Source of the DNA: Muricoccus nepalensis
Lineage (GTDB): Bacteria; Pseudomonadota; Alphaproteobacteria; Acetobacterales; Acetobacteraceae
Direction: 5' to 3'
NCBI RefSeq assembly: GCF_006438825.1
Contig: NZ_RCZP01000005.1
Location: forward strand, 124,001-188,000
DNA length: 64,000 bases
A model generated the notes under the pieces. That model was not told the origin of the DNA and made no database searches. It saw nothing but the letters and a program-made list of their open reading frames with translations. The translations under genes were made by a program, and so were the position numbers. This document shows, in pieces, positions 41,953-50,408 of this stretch; positions within the stretch are counted from its first letter, which is position 1, and every line of letters starts with the position of its first letter.

Positions 41953-42884
41953 CGGGCTGGGAACCGAGCCTCCGCTACCCCGATCCCGCCATCCGGGCCC
42001 TGGACCACCGCTTCGAGCGGTATCACCTGGTGCTGGCGGGCGTGGAGCGCCTCCACACCGGCCTTCGCTGGGCGGAGGGGCCGGTCTGGTTCGGCGCCTG
42101 GCGCAGCCTGCTGTTCAGCGACGTGCCGAACGACCGCATCCTCTGCTGGAGCGAGGCGACGGGGGCGGTCTCGACCTTCCGCGGCCCCTCGAACAACGCC
42201 AACGGCAACACGCGGGACCGCGAGGGGCGGCTGGTCACCTGCGAGCACGGCGGGCGCCGCGTGACGCGCACGGAGCATGACGGCGCGGTCACGGTCCTCC
42301 TCGATTCCTTCGAGGGCAAGCGGCTGAACTCGCCAAACGACGTGGTGGTGAAGTCGGACGGCTCCATCTGGTTCACCGACCCGCCCTTCGGCATCGTCGG
42401 CTATTACCAGGGTGAGAAGGCCGAACAGGAGCGGCCGTCCTGCATCTACCGGATCGACGGCGCCACCGGCCGCGGCACGGCGGTGGCGGACGACGTGAAC
42501 GGGCCCAACGGTCTCGCCTTCTCCCCGGACGAAGCCAGGCTCTACGTCATCGAATCCCGCGCCCGCCCCCGCACCATCCGCGTCTTCGACGTGGCCGACG
42601 ACCGGCTCCGCAACGGCCGCGTGCTGGTCGATGCCGGCACCGGCACGCCGGACGGCTTCCGCGTGGACGTGGACGGCAACCTCTGGTGCGGCTGGGGCAT
42701 GGACCCGGAGCAGGACGGGGTGCGCGTGTTCAGCCCCGACGGCGAGCCGATCGGCCACATCCACCTGCCGGAGCGCTGCGCCAACCTCGCCTTCGGTGGG
42801 CGGCACCGGAACCGGCTGTTCATGGCCGCCAGCCACTCGCTCTACGCGCTCTACGTCAACACGCAGGGCACGCCGGGCGGCTAG
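41949..42884 (+). CDS. SMP-30/gluconolactonase family hydrolase
   Basis: 311 residues, six-bladed beta-propeller lactonase family. Conserved WAEGPVWFG (metal Glu), LNSPNDVVVKSDGSIWFTDPPFG (Asn-Asp), NGLAFSPDEARLYV and PDGFRVDVDGNLWCG (Asp), the usual Ca/Zn ligand set. It would open a lactone. The GTG start overlaps the CMD stop, which ties it to that decarboxylase in the same pathway; a lactone-to-keto-acid segment is plausible. Confidence 0.92.
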   Translation: MTGWEPSLRYPDPAIRALDHRFERYHLVLAGVERLHTGLRWAEGPVWFGAWRSLLFSDVPNDRILCWSEATGAVSTFRGPSNNANGNTRDREGRLVTCEHGGRRVTRTEHDGAVTVLLDSFEGKRLNSPNDVVVKSDGSIWFTDPPFGIVGYYQGEKAEQERPSCIYRIDGATGRGTAVADDVNGPNGLAFSPDEARLYVIESRARPRTIRVFDVADDRLRNGRVLVDAGTGTPDGFRVDVDGNLWCGWGMDPEQDGVRVFSPDGEPIGHIHLPERCANLAFGGRHRNRLFMAASHSLYALYVNTQGTPGG

Positions 42885-42910
42885 CCCGGCCACACCCAGG
42901 AGGAAGAGAC

Positions 42911-43888
42911 ATGACCACCCGCCGCCGGCTCGCCGGCCTGATCGCCGCCGCGGCGCTGCCGCTGGCCCGTCCCGCGATCGCGCAATCCGCCCGCATCCCG
43001 GACGGCCCCATCCGCCTCGTCGTGCCCTTCCCGCCGGGCGGGCCGAACGACCTCGTCGCCCGCGTCCTCGGCCAGAAGCTCGGCGCGATCCTCGAGCGCA
43101 ACGTGGTGGTGGAGAACCGCTCCGGCGCCGGCGGCGTGATCGGCACGGACAACGTGGTGAAGGCCGCGCCGGATGGCCGAAGCCTCTGCCTCACCAGCGC
43201 AGGCGCGATCGCGATCTCCCCCGTGCTCGGCGCGCCCATGCCCTTCGACGTGGCGAAGGACGTCGCGCCCCTCACCCTGGTCGCGCTGATGCCGGAACTG
43301 CTGGCCGTGCCGCCTTCGCTGCCCGTGAGCACGGTGGCGGAGCTGGTGGACTACGCGAAGAAGAACCCGGGCAAGGTGAACTACGGCTCCTCCGGCATCG
43401 GCTCCATGCCGCATCTGGCGGGAGAGGCCTTCCGCGCGGCGGCCGGGATCGACATCATCCACGTGCCCTATCGCGGCGCCGCGCCGGCCGTGACGGACCT
43501 GATCGCCGGCCAGGTGCAGATGATGTTCGCGGACATGCCGGCCATGATGTCCCAGGTGCAGGGCAACACGCTGCGCCCCATCGCCCTCGCCAGCGGCGAG
43601 CGGTCGCCCCTCCTGCCGCAGACGCCGACCATGGTGGAGGCCGGCGTGCCGGTGACGGCGGACAACTGGTACGGCCTCGTCACCTCGTCCAGGGTTCCCG
43701 CCCCGGTGCAGGCCCTGCTGCAGGAGGCCGCCGCGCGCGCCCTGCAGGACCCGGAACTGGTGAAGTCCTACGGCGAGCAGGGCGCCCGCCCCGTGGGCGG
43801 CACGCAGGCCGAGTTCCGCGACTTCATCGTCAAGGAAAGCGCGCGCTGGGGCGAAGTGGGCCGCCGCGCGGACATCCGGATGGATTGA
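42911..43888 (+). CDS. TctC/Bug-family solute-binding protein
   Basis: 325 residues. TRRRLAGLIAAAALPLARPAIAQ signal. Bug core: GPIRLVVPFPPGGPNDLVAR, ERNVVVENRSGAGGVIG, HVPYRGAAPAVTDLIAG, ADNWYGLVTSSRVP. AGGAAGAGAC precedes ATG 42911, 26 nt after the lactonase stop. Fourth gene of the + arm. Together with the TctC at 39449 this IclR cluster has two receptors, one per arm. Confidence 0.92.
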   Translation: MTTRRRLAGLIAAAALPLARPAIAQSARIPDGPIRLVVPFPPGGPNDLVARVLGQKLGAILERNVVVENRSGAGGVIGTDNVVKAAPDGRSLCLTSAGAIAISPVLGAPMPFDVAKDVAPLTLVALMPELLAVPPSLPVSTVAELVDYAKKNPGKVNYGSSGIGSMPHLAGEAFRAAAGIDIIHVPYRGAAPAVTDLIAGQVQMMFADMPAMMSQVQGNTLRPIALASGERSPLLPQTPTMVEAGVPVTADNWYGLVTSSRVPAPVQALLQEAAARALQDPELVKSYGEQGARPVGGTQAEFRDFIVKESARWGEVGRRADIRMD

Positions 43889-43924
43889 GGCGGGACGCCT
43901 CCCTCACGCAGCAGGACAATCGAC

Positions 43925-44725
43925 ATGGCAGGACGTCTCGAGGGCAAGGTCGCCGTCATCACCGGCGCGGGGTCCGCCGGTCCGGGCTGGGGCAATGGCC
44001 GCGCGGCCGCCGTGCTCTTCGCGCGGGAAGGGGCGCTGGTCTACGGCGTGGACCGGAACCCTGCCGCGATGGAGGAGACGGCCGCCCGCATCCGCGAGGA
44101 GGGCGGCCGCTTTGCGATGGGCGAGTGCGACGTCATGAGCAGCGATTCCATCGCCGCCATGGTGCAGGCGGCGCTCGCGGAGTACGGCCGCATCGACGTG
44201 CTGGTGAACAACGTCGGCGGCTCCGCCAAGGGCGGCCCGGTGGAGATGAGCGAGGAGGTCTGGGACACCCAGATCGACTACAACCTGAAGAGCGTCTTCC
44301 TGGCCTGCAAGCACGTCCTTCCCGTCATGGTGCGGCAGGGCGGCGGCGCCATCGTCAACACCGCCTCCACCTCCGGCCTCCGCTGGACCGGCGCGGCGCA
44401 GGTGGCCTACGCGGCCTCCAAGGCGGGCATCATCCAGTTCTCCCGCGTCGTCGCGGTGGAGTACGCGGCCCGCCACATCCGCGTGAACACCGTGGTTCCC
44501 GGGCAGATGCACACGCCGATGGTGGAGACGCGCCTGGCCGGGCAGCGCGCCGGCGGCGACGTGCAGGCCCTGCTCGCCTCGCGCGTGAAGCGTATCCCGC
44601 TCGGCTTTGCCGGCGACGGGCGCGACACGGCGGCCGCGGCCCTCTTCCTTGCCTCCGACGAGGCACGCTTCGTGACGGGCACGGAGATCGTGGTCGATGG
44701 CGGCATGTCCGTCCGCTGCGACTGA
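43925..44725 (+). CDS. SDR family NAD(P)-dependent oxidoreductase
   Basis: 266 residues. TGAGSAGPGWGNGRAAA cofactor loop, LVNNVGGSAKGGP, NTASTSGLRWTGAAQ and catalytic Tyr-x3-Lys in VAYAASKAG, with the VNTVVPGQMHTPMV segment. Closely related by pattern to the SDR at 38640; the two lie at opposite ends of the IclR cluster. Last gene of the + arm. No terminator hairpin with a T run follows. Confidence 0.92.
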   Translation: MAGRLEGKVAVITGAGSAGPGWGNGRAAAVLFAREGALVYGVDRNPAAMEETAARIREEGGRFAMGECDVMSSDSIAAMVQAALAEYGRIDVLVNNVGGSAKGGPVEMSEEVWDTQIDYNLKSVFLACKHVLPVMVRQGGGAIVNTASTSGLRWTGAAQVAYAASKAGIIQFSRVVAVEYAARHIRVNTVVPGQMHTPMVETRLAGQRAGGDVQALLASRVKRIPLGFAGDGRDTAAAALFLASDEARFVTGTEIVVDGGMSVRCD

Positions 44726-45068
44726 GGCGCCCTTGCTGTCCTGCGTAGACCCGCGGGCTTTGTCCACTTGCCGGCATCCGGGGGTGGACGCTGGCGGATT
44801 GCAGCGGGCGCGGGGCTGGTCGAGCCTGCCGGACGGCGCCGTTCATGGTGGACCCCGCTTCAAACTTCTCCACCCTTGCAGCACGGTTCTCGCTGAAGGT
44901 GAGGTGGGCGCGGCGGAGCTCGTCGGTGGGAGGTCGTGCCGGTAGGCGCGGCATCCCTCGTCGAAGGTCCCAATTCATCGGTTGGACAATCTACCGGCTG
45001 CGGCAATATTGCAGCCCAAAACCAGGCGAGTCAGCGAACGCTTGGCCGCCTGGCGAAGGAGGAAGCGC
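44726..45068. other. intergenic region before the deacetylase-like gene
   Basis: 343 nt with lower GC toward its right end and no convincing gene. The short open frames lack family similarity and ribosome sites. The right third holds the promoter-like element described at 44982. The left part has several short inverted repeats but no terminator. Confidence 0.5.
44982..45012 (+). promoter_or_regulatory. candidate sigma-70-type promoter with overlapping palindrome
   Basis: TTGGAC (44982-44987) and AATATT (45005-45010) are separated by 17 bp, a good -35/-10 match for this GC-rich genome. The -10 is embedded in the perfect palindrome GCAATATTGC (45003-45012), which could be a repressor site. The predicted start would lie about 50 nt before the GTG of the deacetylase-like gene. 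Confidence 0.4.
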
Positions 45069-45905
45069 GTGCAGGATAAGCAGGATACAATCGCCGTCTG
45101 GCCCAGTGGAGCTCGTTTGGCCGTGATGGTCACCGTGATGTTCGAGGCTTGGCCGGAGGGCAAGACGCCGCCCTACTCACCGATGGCCAGCCCGCTGAAG
45201 GCGGGCGTGACGGACTTGCAGGGCATCTCCTGGGCGGCCTACGGCGCGCGGACCGGGCTACGCCGCCTGGCCGATCTGCTGGACGGCTTCGGCATCAAGG
45301 CAACGGTGGCGGCGAACGCCTGTGCGATCGAGCGCGCCCCTGACTTGGTTCGCGCCATGCACGCGAACGGGCACGAGATCGCGGGGCACTCCTACACCCA
45401 GGATATGTTCCTTCCTTATCTCTCGCCCGAGGAGGAGAAGGCGCTGATCCGCCGCTGCTCCGGCATCATCGAGGAGACGGTCGGGCAGAAGCCTGTGGGC
45501 TGGGCCAGCCCGCGCATGACGCCCACCGAGCACACGGCCGGCTTCCTGGCGGAGGACGGATTTCTCTGGCACGGCGACTACAACGATACCGACCTTCCCT
45601 ACGTCGTCGGAACACCGCACGGGCCGGTCGTGGCGCTGCAGCACAGCGATTTCACGGACAACCGCGTCCTGCGCGGCAGCCCGCGGGACTTCCTCGACGT
45701 CTACCGCGACACCTGCGACTTCCTGCTCGGCACCGGCCAACCAGAGATCCTCAACCTCACCGTCCACGCGCATTTCGGCGGCCGTCCTCCCATGGCCGCG
45801 GCACTGCATGCCATCTTGACCCATATGAACGACAAGGAAGGCTTGTGGTTCGCGCGCCACGACGAGGTTGCGCGCTGGGTCCTCAGCGGGAGTGCGCGGC
45901 CGTGA
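45069..45905 (+). CDS. polysaccharide deacetylase/PuuE-like hydrolase
   Basis: 278 residues. NodB-homology fold of the allantoinase (PuuE)-like branch: metal His pair in GHEIAGHSYTQD and the domain end LNLTVHAHFGGRPPM. The first metal motif reads VTVMFEAWPEG, where PuuE-type enzymes usually have an acidic NYEEG-type sequence, so the substrate is uncertain; amide hydrolysis of a small molecule is more likely than sugar deacetylation. GTG 45069 is preceded by AGGAGG; an in-frame ATG at 44982 falls on the promoter element. Coupled to the TctC gene by GTGA (45902-45905). Confidence 0.85.
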   Translation: MQDKQDTIAVWPSGARLAVMVTVMFEAWPEGKTPPYSPMASPLKAGVTDLQGISWAAYGARTGLRRLADLLDGFGIKATVAANACAIERAPDLVRAMHANGHEIAGHSYTQDMFLPYLSPEEEKALIRRCSGIIEETVGQKPVGWASPRMTPTEHTAGFLAEDGFLWHGDYNDTDLPYVVGTPHGPVVALQHSDFTDNRVLRGSPRDFLDVYRDTCDFLLGTGQPEILNLTVHAHFGGRPPMAAALHAILTHMNDKEGLWFARHDEVARWVLSGSARP

Positions 45906-46903
45906 GTGATACCCGTCTCGCTTTGCTCTCCCGGCGCATGGCGCTCGGCGCCATCGGGCTGCTCCTGCCGTCGGCTCGCGCCCAGGCCCAAAATCAAGGC
46001 GCCAGCTATCCCTCCCGCCCCCTCCAGTTCGTCGTCGGCTACGCCGCCGGGGGCACGGGCGATGTCTTCGCGCGCATTGTCGCCGAGCGGCTGCGGGCGC
46101 CGCTTGGCCAGAACGTGGTGGTGGAAAACCGGTCGGGCGCCACGGGCACGATCGCCGCGCAGTTTGTCGCTCGTTCCGCGCCCGATGGATACACGATCCT
46201 GCTCGGCCAGACGCCGGAGGTCGCCATCGCGCCTCGTTTCCTCGCGAACCCCACCTACGATCCGGTCACCGACCTCGTGCCTGTGGCCCTCGTCGCCAAC
46301 GCCACCCTCGGGCTGGTGGTGAACGCCGCCTCGCCCATCCGATCCGTCGCGGAGCTCTTCGCCGAGGCGCGGAAGCGGCCGGGGCGGCTCAGCTTTGCTT
46401 CCTCCGGCACGGGAACGCCCGGGCATTTCGGGGCGGAGACGCTCGCGCTGCGCGGGGGCGTGCCGATGGTGCACGTGCCCTATCGCGGTGCGGCTCCCGC
46501 GTTGACAGACCTTCTGGGCGGGCACGTGGACTTCTTCTTCTCCGGCCTGCCTGCGGCAATCCCGCACGTGCGGGAAGGCCGGCTGCGGTTGCTCGCGGTC
46601 TCGACGGCAAAACGGGTCCCGGCCGTGCCGGAGACGCCGACCGTCCAGGAGGGGGGCGTGCCCGACTTCGACTTCAGCCTCTGGACCGGCCTGTTCGCCC
46701 CAGCCGGCACGCCAGAGCCCGTGGTGCGGCGCCTGAACGAGGAGACCAACCGCATCATCGCCGAGCCGGTGGTGAGAGACCGCATCGTGCAGGAGGGCGG
46801 CGACGTGTTGGCGAACACACCCGAGGAGTTCCGGGCCTTCATCGCCCGCGAGCTGACGAAGTACACCGGCGTGATTGCGGCCACGGGCGTGAAGCCGGAG
46901 TGA
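45902..46903 (+). CDS. TctC/Bug-family solute-binding protein
   Basis: 333 residues. Leader with LLSRRMALGAIGLLLPSARAQAQ signal. Bug core: YPSRPLQFVVGYAAGGTGDVFAR, GQNVVVENRSGATGTIA, HVPYRGAAPALTDLLGG, SLWTGLFAPAGTP. GTG 45902 overlaps the deacetylase-like gene stop. The ligand is probably the substrate of that hydrolase. Base composition is slightly less GC-rich than in the photosynthesis region. Confidence 0.92.
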   Translation: MSDTRLALLSRRMALGAIGLLLPSARAQAQNQGASYPSRPLQFVVGYAAGGTGDVFARIVAERLRAPLGQNVVVENRSGATGTIAAQFVARSAPDGYTILLGQTPEVAIAPRFLANPTYDPVTDLVPVALVANATLGLVVNAASPIRSVAELFAEARKRPGRLSFASSGTGTPGHFGAETLALRGGVPMVHVPYRGAAPALTDLLGGHVDFFFSGLPAAIPHVREGRLRLLAVSTAKRVPAVPETPTVQEGGVPDFDFSLWTGLFAPAGTPEPVVRRLNEETNRIIAEPVVRDRIVQEGGDVLANTPEEFRAFIARELTKYTGVIAATGVKPE

Positions 46904-46907
46904 TGCG

Positions 46908-46926
46908 ACCCTGGGAGATCCAGGGT
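46908..46926 (+). terminator. short hairpin after the TctC gene
   Basis: ACCCTGG (46908-46914) pairs perfectly with CCAGGGT (46920-46926) across a 5-nt loop, 4 nt after the TctC stop. No T run follows, so it is at best a weak or factor-dependent terminator. Confidence 0.35.
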
Positions 46927-47204
46927 GCGTGGGATAGCAATGGAAGGGGAGCGGCGGCGGCCGGTCGTTGGCCCGATGCGGTTGAACGGATCCTCATGGA
47001 ACCTGGCGGGGCGGCGATGCCATGCCAGAACGCCTCGGCGCGCGCCTCATCGCGCGCGGCCTGCAGGTCAGGTGGATGGAGCTGGTGCGTACGGCTTGAT
47101 ACGCGCGGCGCAATCCTTCGATGCGTGGCGGAGGGGCCGAGGGTAGGAAGACGGCATGACACCTCATAACGTGCCTAACGGACAGATGGACGACGAGGCC
47201 GAAC
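46927..47204. other. intergenic region before the atypical SDR gene
   Basis: 278 nt without a recognisable gene. It has lower GC than its surroundings and short open frames on both strands that do not match families I know. The SDR promoter presumably lies in the right half (A/T-richer stretch near 47,160). Confidence 0.4.
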
Positions 47205-47951
47205 ATGAGTGAGACACCCCAGCGGACAGCGCTGATCACAGGCGCCGGACGCGGCATCGGCCGCGCCATCACCCTTGGATTAGCCGAGGACGGCTTCGAC
47301 GTTGTTGTCAACGGCTCCGCGAACCGCTTGGCGGCGGAAGCGGTCGCGACGGAGGCACGGGCCTTCGGCGTGCAAGCCGTGGTGGCGATGGGCGATGTCG
47401 GGCAGCGGGAGGATTGTGCCCGGATCGCCGCCGAGGCGCTGGCGCGGTTCGGGAAGGTGGACGTGCTGGTGAACAACGCCGCGCTGCGCCCGGCGAAGCC
47501 CTTCCTGGAGATCGAGGCGGAGGACTGGCGCCGCGTCATGGCGGTCGACCTCGAAGCGGCAGTCTGGCTCTCGCAGGCGGTCCTGCCCGGCATGCTCCAC
47601 CAGGGTTGGGGCCGCGTCGTGAACTTCACCGGCATGAACGCCATTCACGGCTATTCCGGTCGCGCGCCGGTTTCCGCGGCAAAGCACGGCGTCTGGGGGC
47701 TGACGAAATCGCTGGCGAAGGAGTTCGGCGCCCGGGGCGTCACAGTCAACGCCATTTCGCCGGGCCCGATCGCCTCGGATGGCGATGATCCCTCGTCGGA
47801 CGCGCACCGGCAAAGCTACGTCGCGAAGGTTCCGGCCGGCCGCATGGGAACGCCGAACGAGGTGGCGGCGGTCGTGCGCATGCTGGTCGGTGACGGCGGT
47901 GCCTACGTCAACGGCCAGATGCTGCAGGTGAACGGCGGCGCGGAGACCTAG
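47205..47951 (+). CDS. SDR-fold protein with altered catalytic residues
   Basis: 248 residues, SDR fold with intact cofactor motif TGAGRGIGRAITLG and LVNNAALRPAKPF. The active-site region reads VNFTGMNAIHGYSGRAPVSAAKHG: the Lys is present (AAKHG), but the position four residues before it, normally Tyr, is Val, and the usual Ser position is Gly after Thr. Either a shifted Tyr (in IHGYSG) is used or the enzyme has different chemistry. Start ATG 47205. It ends 6 nt before the convergent TctC gene. Confidence 0.88.
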   Translation: MSETPQRTALITGAGRGIGRAITLGLAEDGFDVVVNGSANRLAAEAVATEARAFGVQAVVAMGDVGQREDCARIAAEALARFGKVDVLVNNAALRPAKPFLEIEAEDWRRVMAVDLEAAVWLSQAVLPGMLHQGWGRVVNFTGMNAIHGYSGRAPVSAAKHGVWGLTKSLAKEFGARGVTVNAISPGPIASDGDDPSSDAHRQSYVAKVPAGRMGTPNEVAAVVRMLVGDGGAYVNGQMLQVNGGAET

Positions 47952-47957
47952 CGGCCC

Positions 47958-48947
47958 TCAATCCGCGTACTGGCCCGCGGCTTCCAGCAGGGGCCTCCAG
48001 CGCGCGGTCTCAGTGCGCCAGGCGGCCTGTGCCCCGTCTGGCGTGGTCCGCTCTCCGGAAGCCGGCGTGCTGCCGAGCTCGAGCATGCGTCGCGGCACGG
48101 TTGCGTCGGCCAGCACCGCCCGCAGCGCACGGTTCAGCCGCTCGACCACCGGCCCCGGCGTCCCGGTCGGAGCGAACAGCATGTTCCAGCCGGTCATCGT
48201 CACCAGCGGCAGCCCCGCTTCGGCGGTCGTCGGCACCTCCGGCAAGGCGGCCGTGCGCGCGACCCCCGTGATGGCGTAGCCACGGATCGCTCCCGCCCGG
48301 ATCTGCTCGGAGTTGTTCGTCGTCTGGTCGCAGCTCAGATCCAGCCGACCGCCCAGCAGGTCGTTCATCATCGGTCCGTTGCCACGATAGGGCACGATCG
48401 TCACCGGCGTCCCGACCGCCGAGACCAAGAGCAGGGAGCACAGGTGGCTGGTCGAGCCGACGCCGGCGTTGCCCAGGTTCAGGCCCCGTCCGTCGCGCCG
48501 GATCACCGCCACGAGGTCCGCAAGCGTTGCCGCCGGGAAGTCGCGCCGCGCGATGATCGACATCGGCACCTCGTTGACCATGCCGATCGCCTGGAGGGCC
48601 GTGGGGTCGAAGGAAAGATGCCGGTAGAGCGTGGGGATGATCGCCTGGGCGAGGCTGCCGAAGAGGATGGTGTGCCCGTCCGGGCGGGCGGCGGCGACCC
48701 GGGCTTGGCCGATCGAGCCGCCGGCGCCGGAAGCATTCTCCACCGCGACGGGTTGACCGAGATCGGCGGCCAGGGTGGGCGCGATCAGGCGGGCGATCAC
48801 GTCGGCCGGGCCGCCGGGGGCAAAGCCGACCACCATGGAGATGGGACGGGAGGGGAAGATGGGCGGCGCATCCTGCGCGACCACGCCGTGGACGGGGCCA
48901 GCCGAAAGCAGGATACCGAGCAGGCATCGGCGAACCATCCTGAGCAT
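47958..48947 (-). CDS. TctC/Bug-family solute-binding protein
   Basis: 329 residues. Signal MVRRCLLGILLSAGPVHGVVA without a strict twin-Arg motif. Bug core: FPSRPISMVVGFAPGGPADVIAR, GQPVAVENASGAGGSIG, IVPYRGNGPMMNDLLGG, GWNMLFAPTGTPGP. A GGAGGAAGAGC site precedes ATG 48947. A single gene convergent with the atypical SDR; no dedicated regulator is adjacent. Confidence 0.92.
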   Translation of the reverse strand: MLRMVRRCLLGILLSAGPVHGVVAQDAPPIFPSRPISMVVGFAPGGPADVIARLIAPTLAADLGQPVAVENASGAGGSIGQARVAAARPDGHTILFGSLAQAIIPTLYRHLSFDPTALQAIGMVNEVPMSIIARRDFPAATLADLVAVIRRDGRGLNLGNAGVGSTSHLCSLLLVSAVGTPVTIVPYRGNGPMMNDLLGGRLDLSCDQTTNNSEQIRAGAIRGYAITGVARTAALPEVPTTAEAGLPLVTMTGWNMLFAPTGTPGPVVERLNRALRAVLADATVPRRMLELGSTPASGERTTPDGAQAAWRTETARWRPLLEAAGQYAD

Positions 48948-49586
48948 GCTCTTCCTCCCGATCGGTCGTCTGTTGCGAGCCTTACGGATGTCGCGGCTTG
49001 TGCAAAGAGGTATTGCGGTGTCGTCGAAGTAGATCCGTGCGGCTCTCGTTAGGGGACGTGTTGCGCGGGTTAGCCCGGCGAGCTGCCCGGTATGGGGTGC
49101 AGACTGGCAATGCCCGGCATACGCGCGGAGAGCCGACGTTGCCTTCCCAGGTGGATGCCGACAACTGTCCAGCCCTTCAAGGTAACGATGCGCAGCCGCG
49201 CGGCGGGCAGGCGCTTACTTCTTCTCCGCAACTGGTCCAGCTGTGATCTTCGATACCGTGTTCTGTCCGCTAGCTCGCCCCATTCGCGCGCACCAAGACC
49301 ATTGGGGAGGTCGAGCAGGCGGCGCACGGCCTTGGCCGCGGCACGCCAGGAGGTCAGGCGGGAATGCGCTCGGACGGTCCCTCTCCTGTCGGGTTCGTCA
49401 GTCCGCCACCTGTCCTGTTCATGGAACCGGACACTTGCGAGCCCCGCTGGGTCCTGTCTAGTGTTCGGCATGGCCGGCAAAAGCGCGCGGCACGGCGGAC
49501 GGGGCGCGCAACGTCCGGTTGCACCGGATGGAACGTGATGGTTGGCGAAGGCCAGCGGCCAGAATCGATTACAGGAACGAGGTTGA
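48948..49586. other. 639-nt intergenic region with a dyad and possible gene relic
   Basis: No complete gene. An imperfect 21-bp dyad spans 49412-49432, with arms GTCCTGTTC and GAACCGGAC; it could be an insertion-sequence end or an operator. On the - strand, around 49200-49390, the frame reads QLRRRSKRLPAARLRIVTLK followed by GW, which recalls the last helix and wing of an OmpR-type DNA-binding domain, but no full domain is recoverable. GC is lower than in the flanking operons, consistent with decayed or imported DNA. Confidence 0.4.
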
Positions 49587-50408
49587 ATGACGAACAACCT
49601 GCGCGATCACGTCCACGCTTCCCACGAGGCACAGCCCACGCCTCGCTTCGGCCAGACCGGCACGCTGCCGCGCGCAATCACGCCGGACTGCCTGTGGACA
49701 GGGCGCTGCCTGGCCAGCAGCGTTCCCGACATGCACGCGCACTACTCGCTCTACCTCCTGAAAGGCAGCGAGAAGACCATTCTCATCGACACCGGGCACC
49801 CGATCCACTGGGATCCGGTGAGGCAGGATGTCGAGGACTTCCTCCAGGGGCGCCCGCTCGACTACATCTTTCCCACGCACAGCGAGCTGCCCCATTCCGG
49901 CCTTCTCGAGCGCTGGATGCGCGCGTTCCCGCAAGCTGTCGCCGTGGGCGACATGCGGGATTACCCGCTCTACCACCCCTCCCTCGCACCGCGCTTCCGG
50001 CAGGCCGAGCCGGGGGATTCGCTTGACCTGGGCGACCGGCACTTCCTGTTCCTGCCGCCAGTCTGGCGGGATCTTCCCGACACCCTCTGGGGCTTCGACA
50101 CCAAGGACCGCATCATCTTCCTCTCGGACGCCTGCGCCTACTTCCACGCGCATGTCCCGGGGGAGTGCGACCACCTGAGCAGCGAGATTGCCCCGCCCGA
50201 CATCGCCATGATGCAGGACTTCAACGACAAGGCCCTCCACTGGCCGCGCTTCACCGACAGCCACGCCAGCTTCCTCGAGATGGACGAGCTGCTCGCGCGG
50301 CTCCGCCCCCGCCTGCTCGCCGGCGCGCATGGCTGCGTGGTGGACACGCCCGGGGACACCATGCCGCTGTTCAAGCAGGGCATCGCCATGGATTCCGTGC
50401 GCGCATGA
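49587..50408 (+). CDS. MBL-fold metallo-hydrolase
   Basis: 273 residues, metallo-beta-lactamase fold with SLYLLKGSEKTILIDTGH near residue 60. The metal loop reads FPTHSELPHSG, that is H-S-E-L-P-H: it keeps His, Glu and His of the flavodiiron-type HxExDH motif but has Pro for Asp. Asp in IIFLSDACAYF and His in LLAGAHGCVV are present. Probably binds at least one metal. ATG 49587. First gene of a coupled operon with an MBL-like partner and an aldolase. Substrate unknown. Confidence 0.85.
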   Translation: MTNNLRDHVHASHEAQPTPRFGQTGTLPRAITPDCLWTGRCLASSVPDMHAHYSLYLLKGSEKTILIDTGHPIHWDPVRQDVEDFLQGRPLDYIFPTHSELPHSGLLERWMRAFPQAVAVGDMRDYPLYHPSLAPRFRQAEPGDSLDLGDRHFLFLPPVWRDLPDTLWGFDTKDRIIFLSDACAYFHAHVPGECDHLSSEIAPPDIAMMQDFNDKALHWPRFTDSHASFLEMDELLARLRPRLLAGAHGCVVDTPGDTMPLFKQGIAMDSVRA

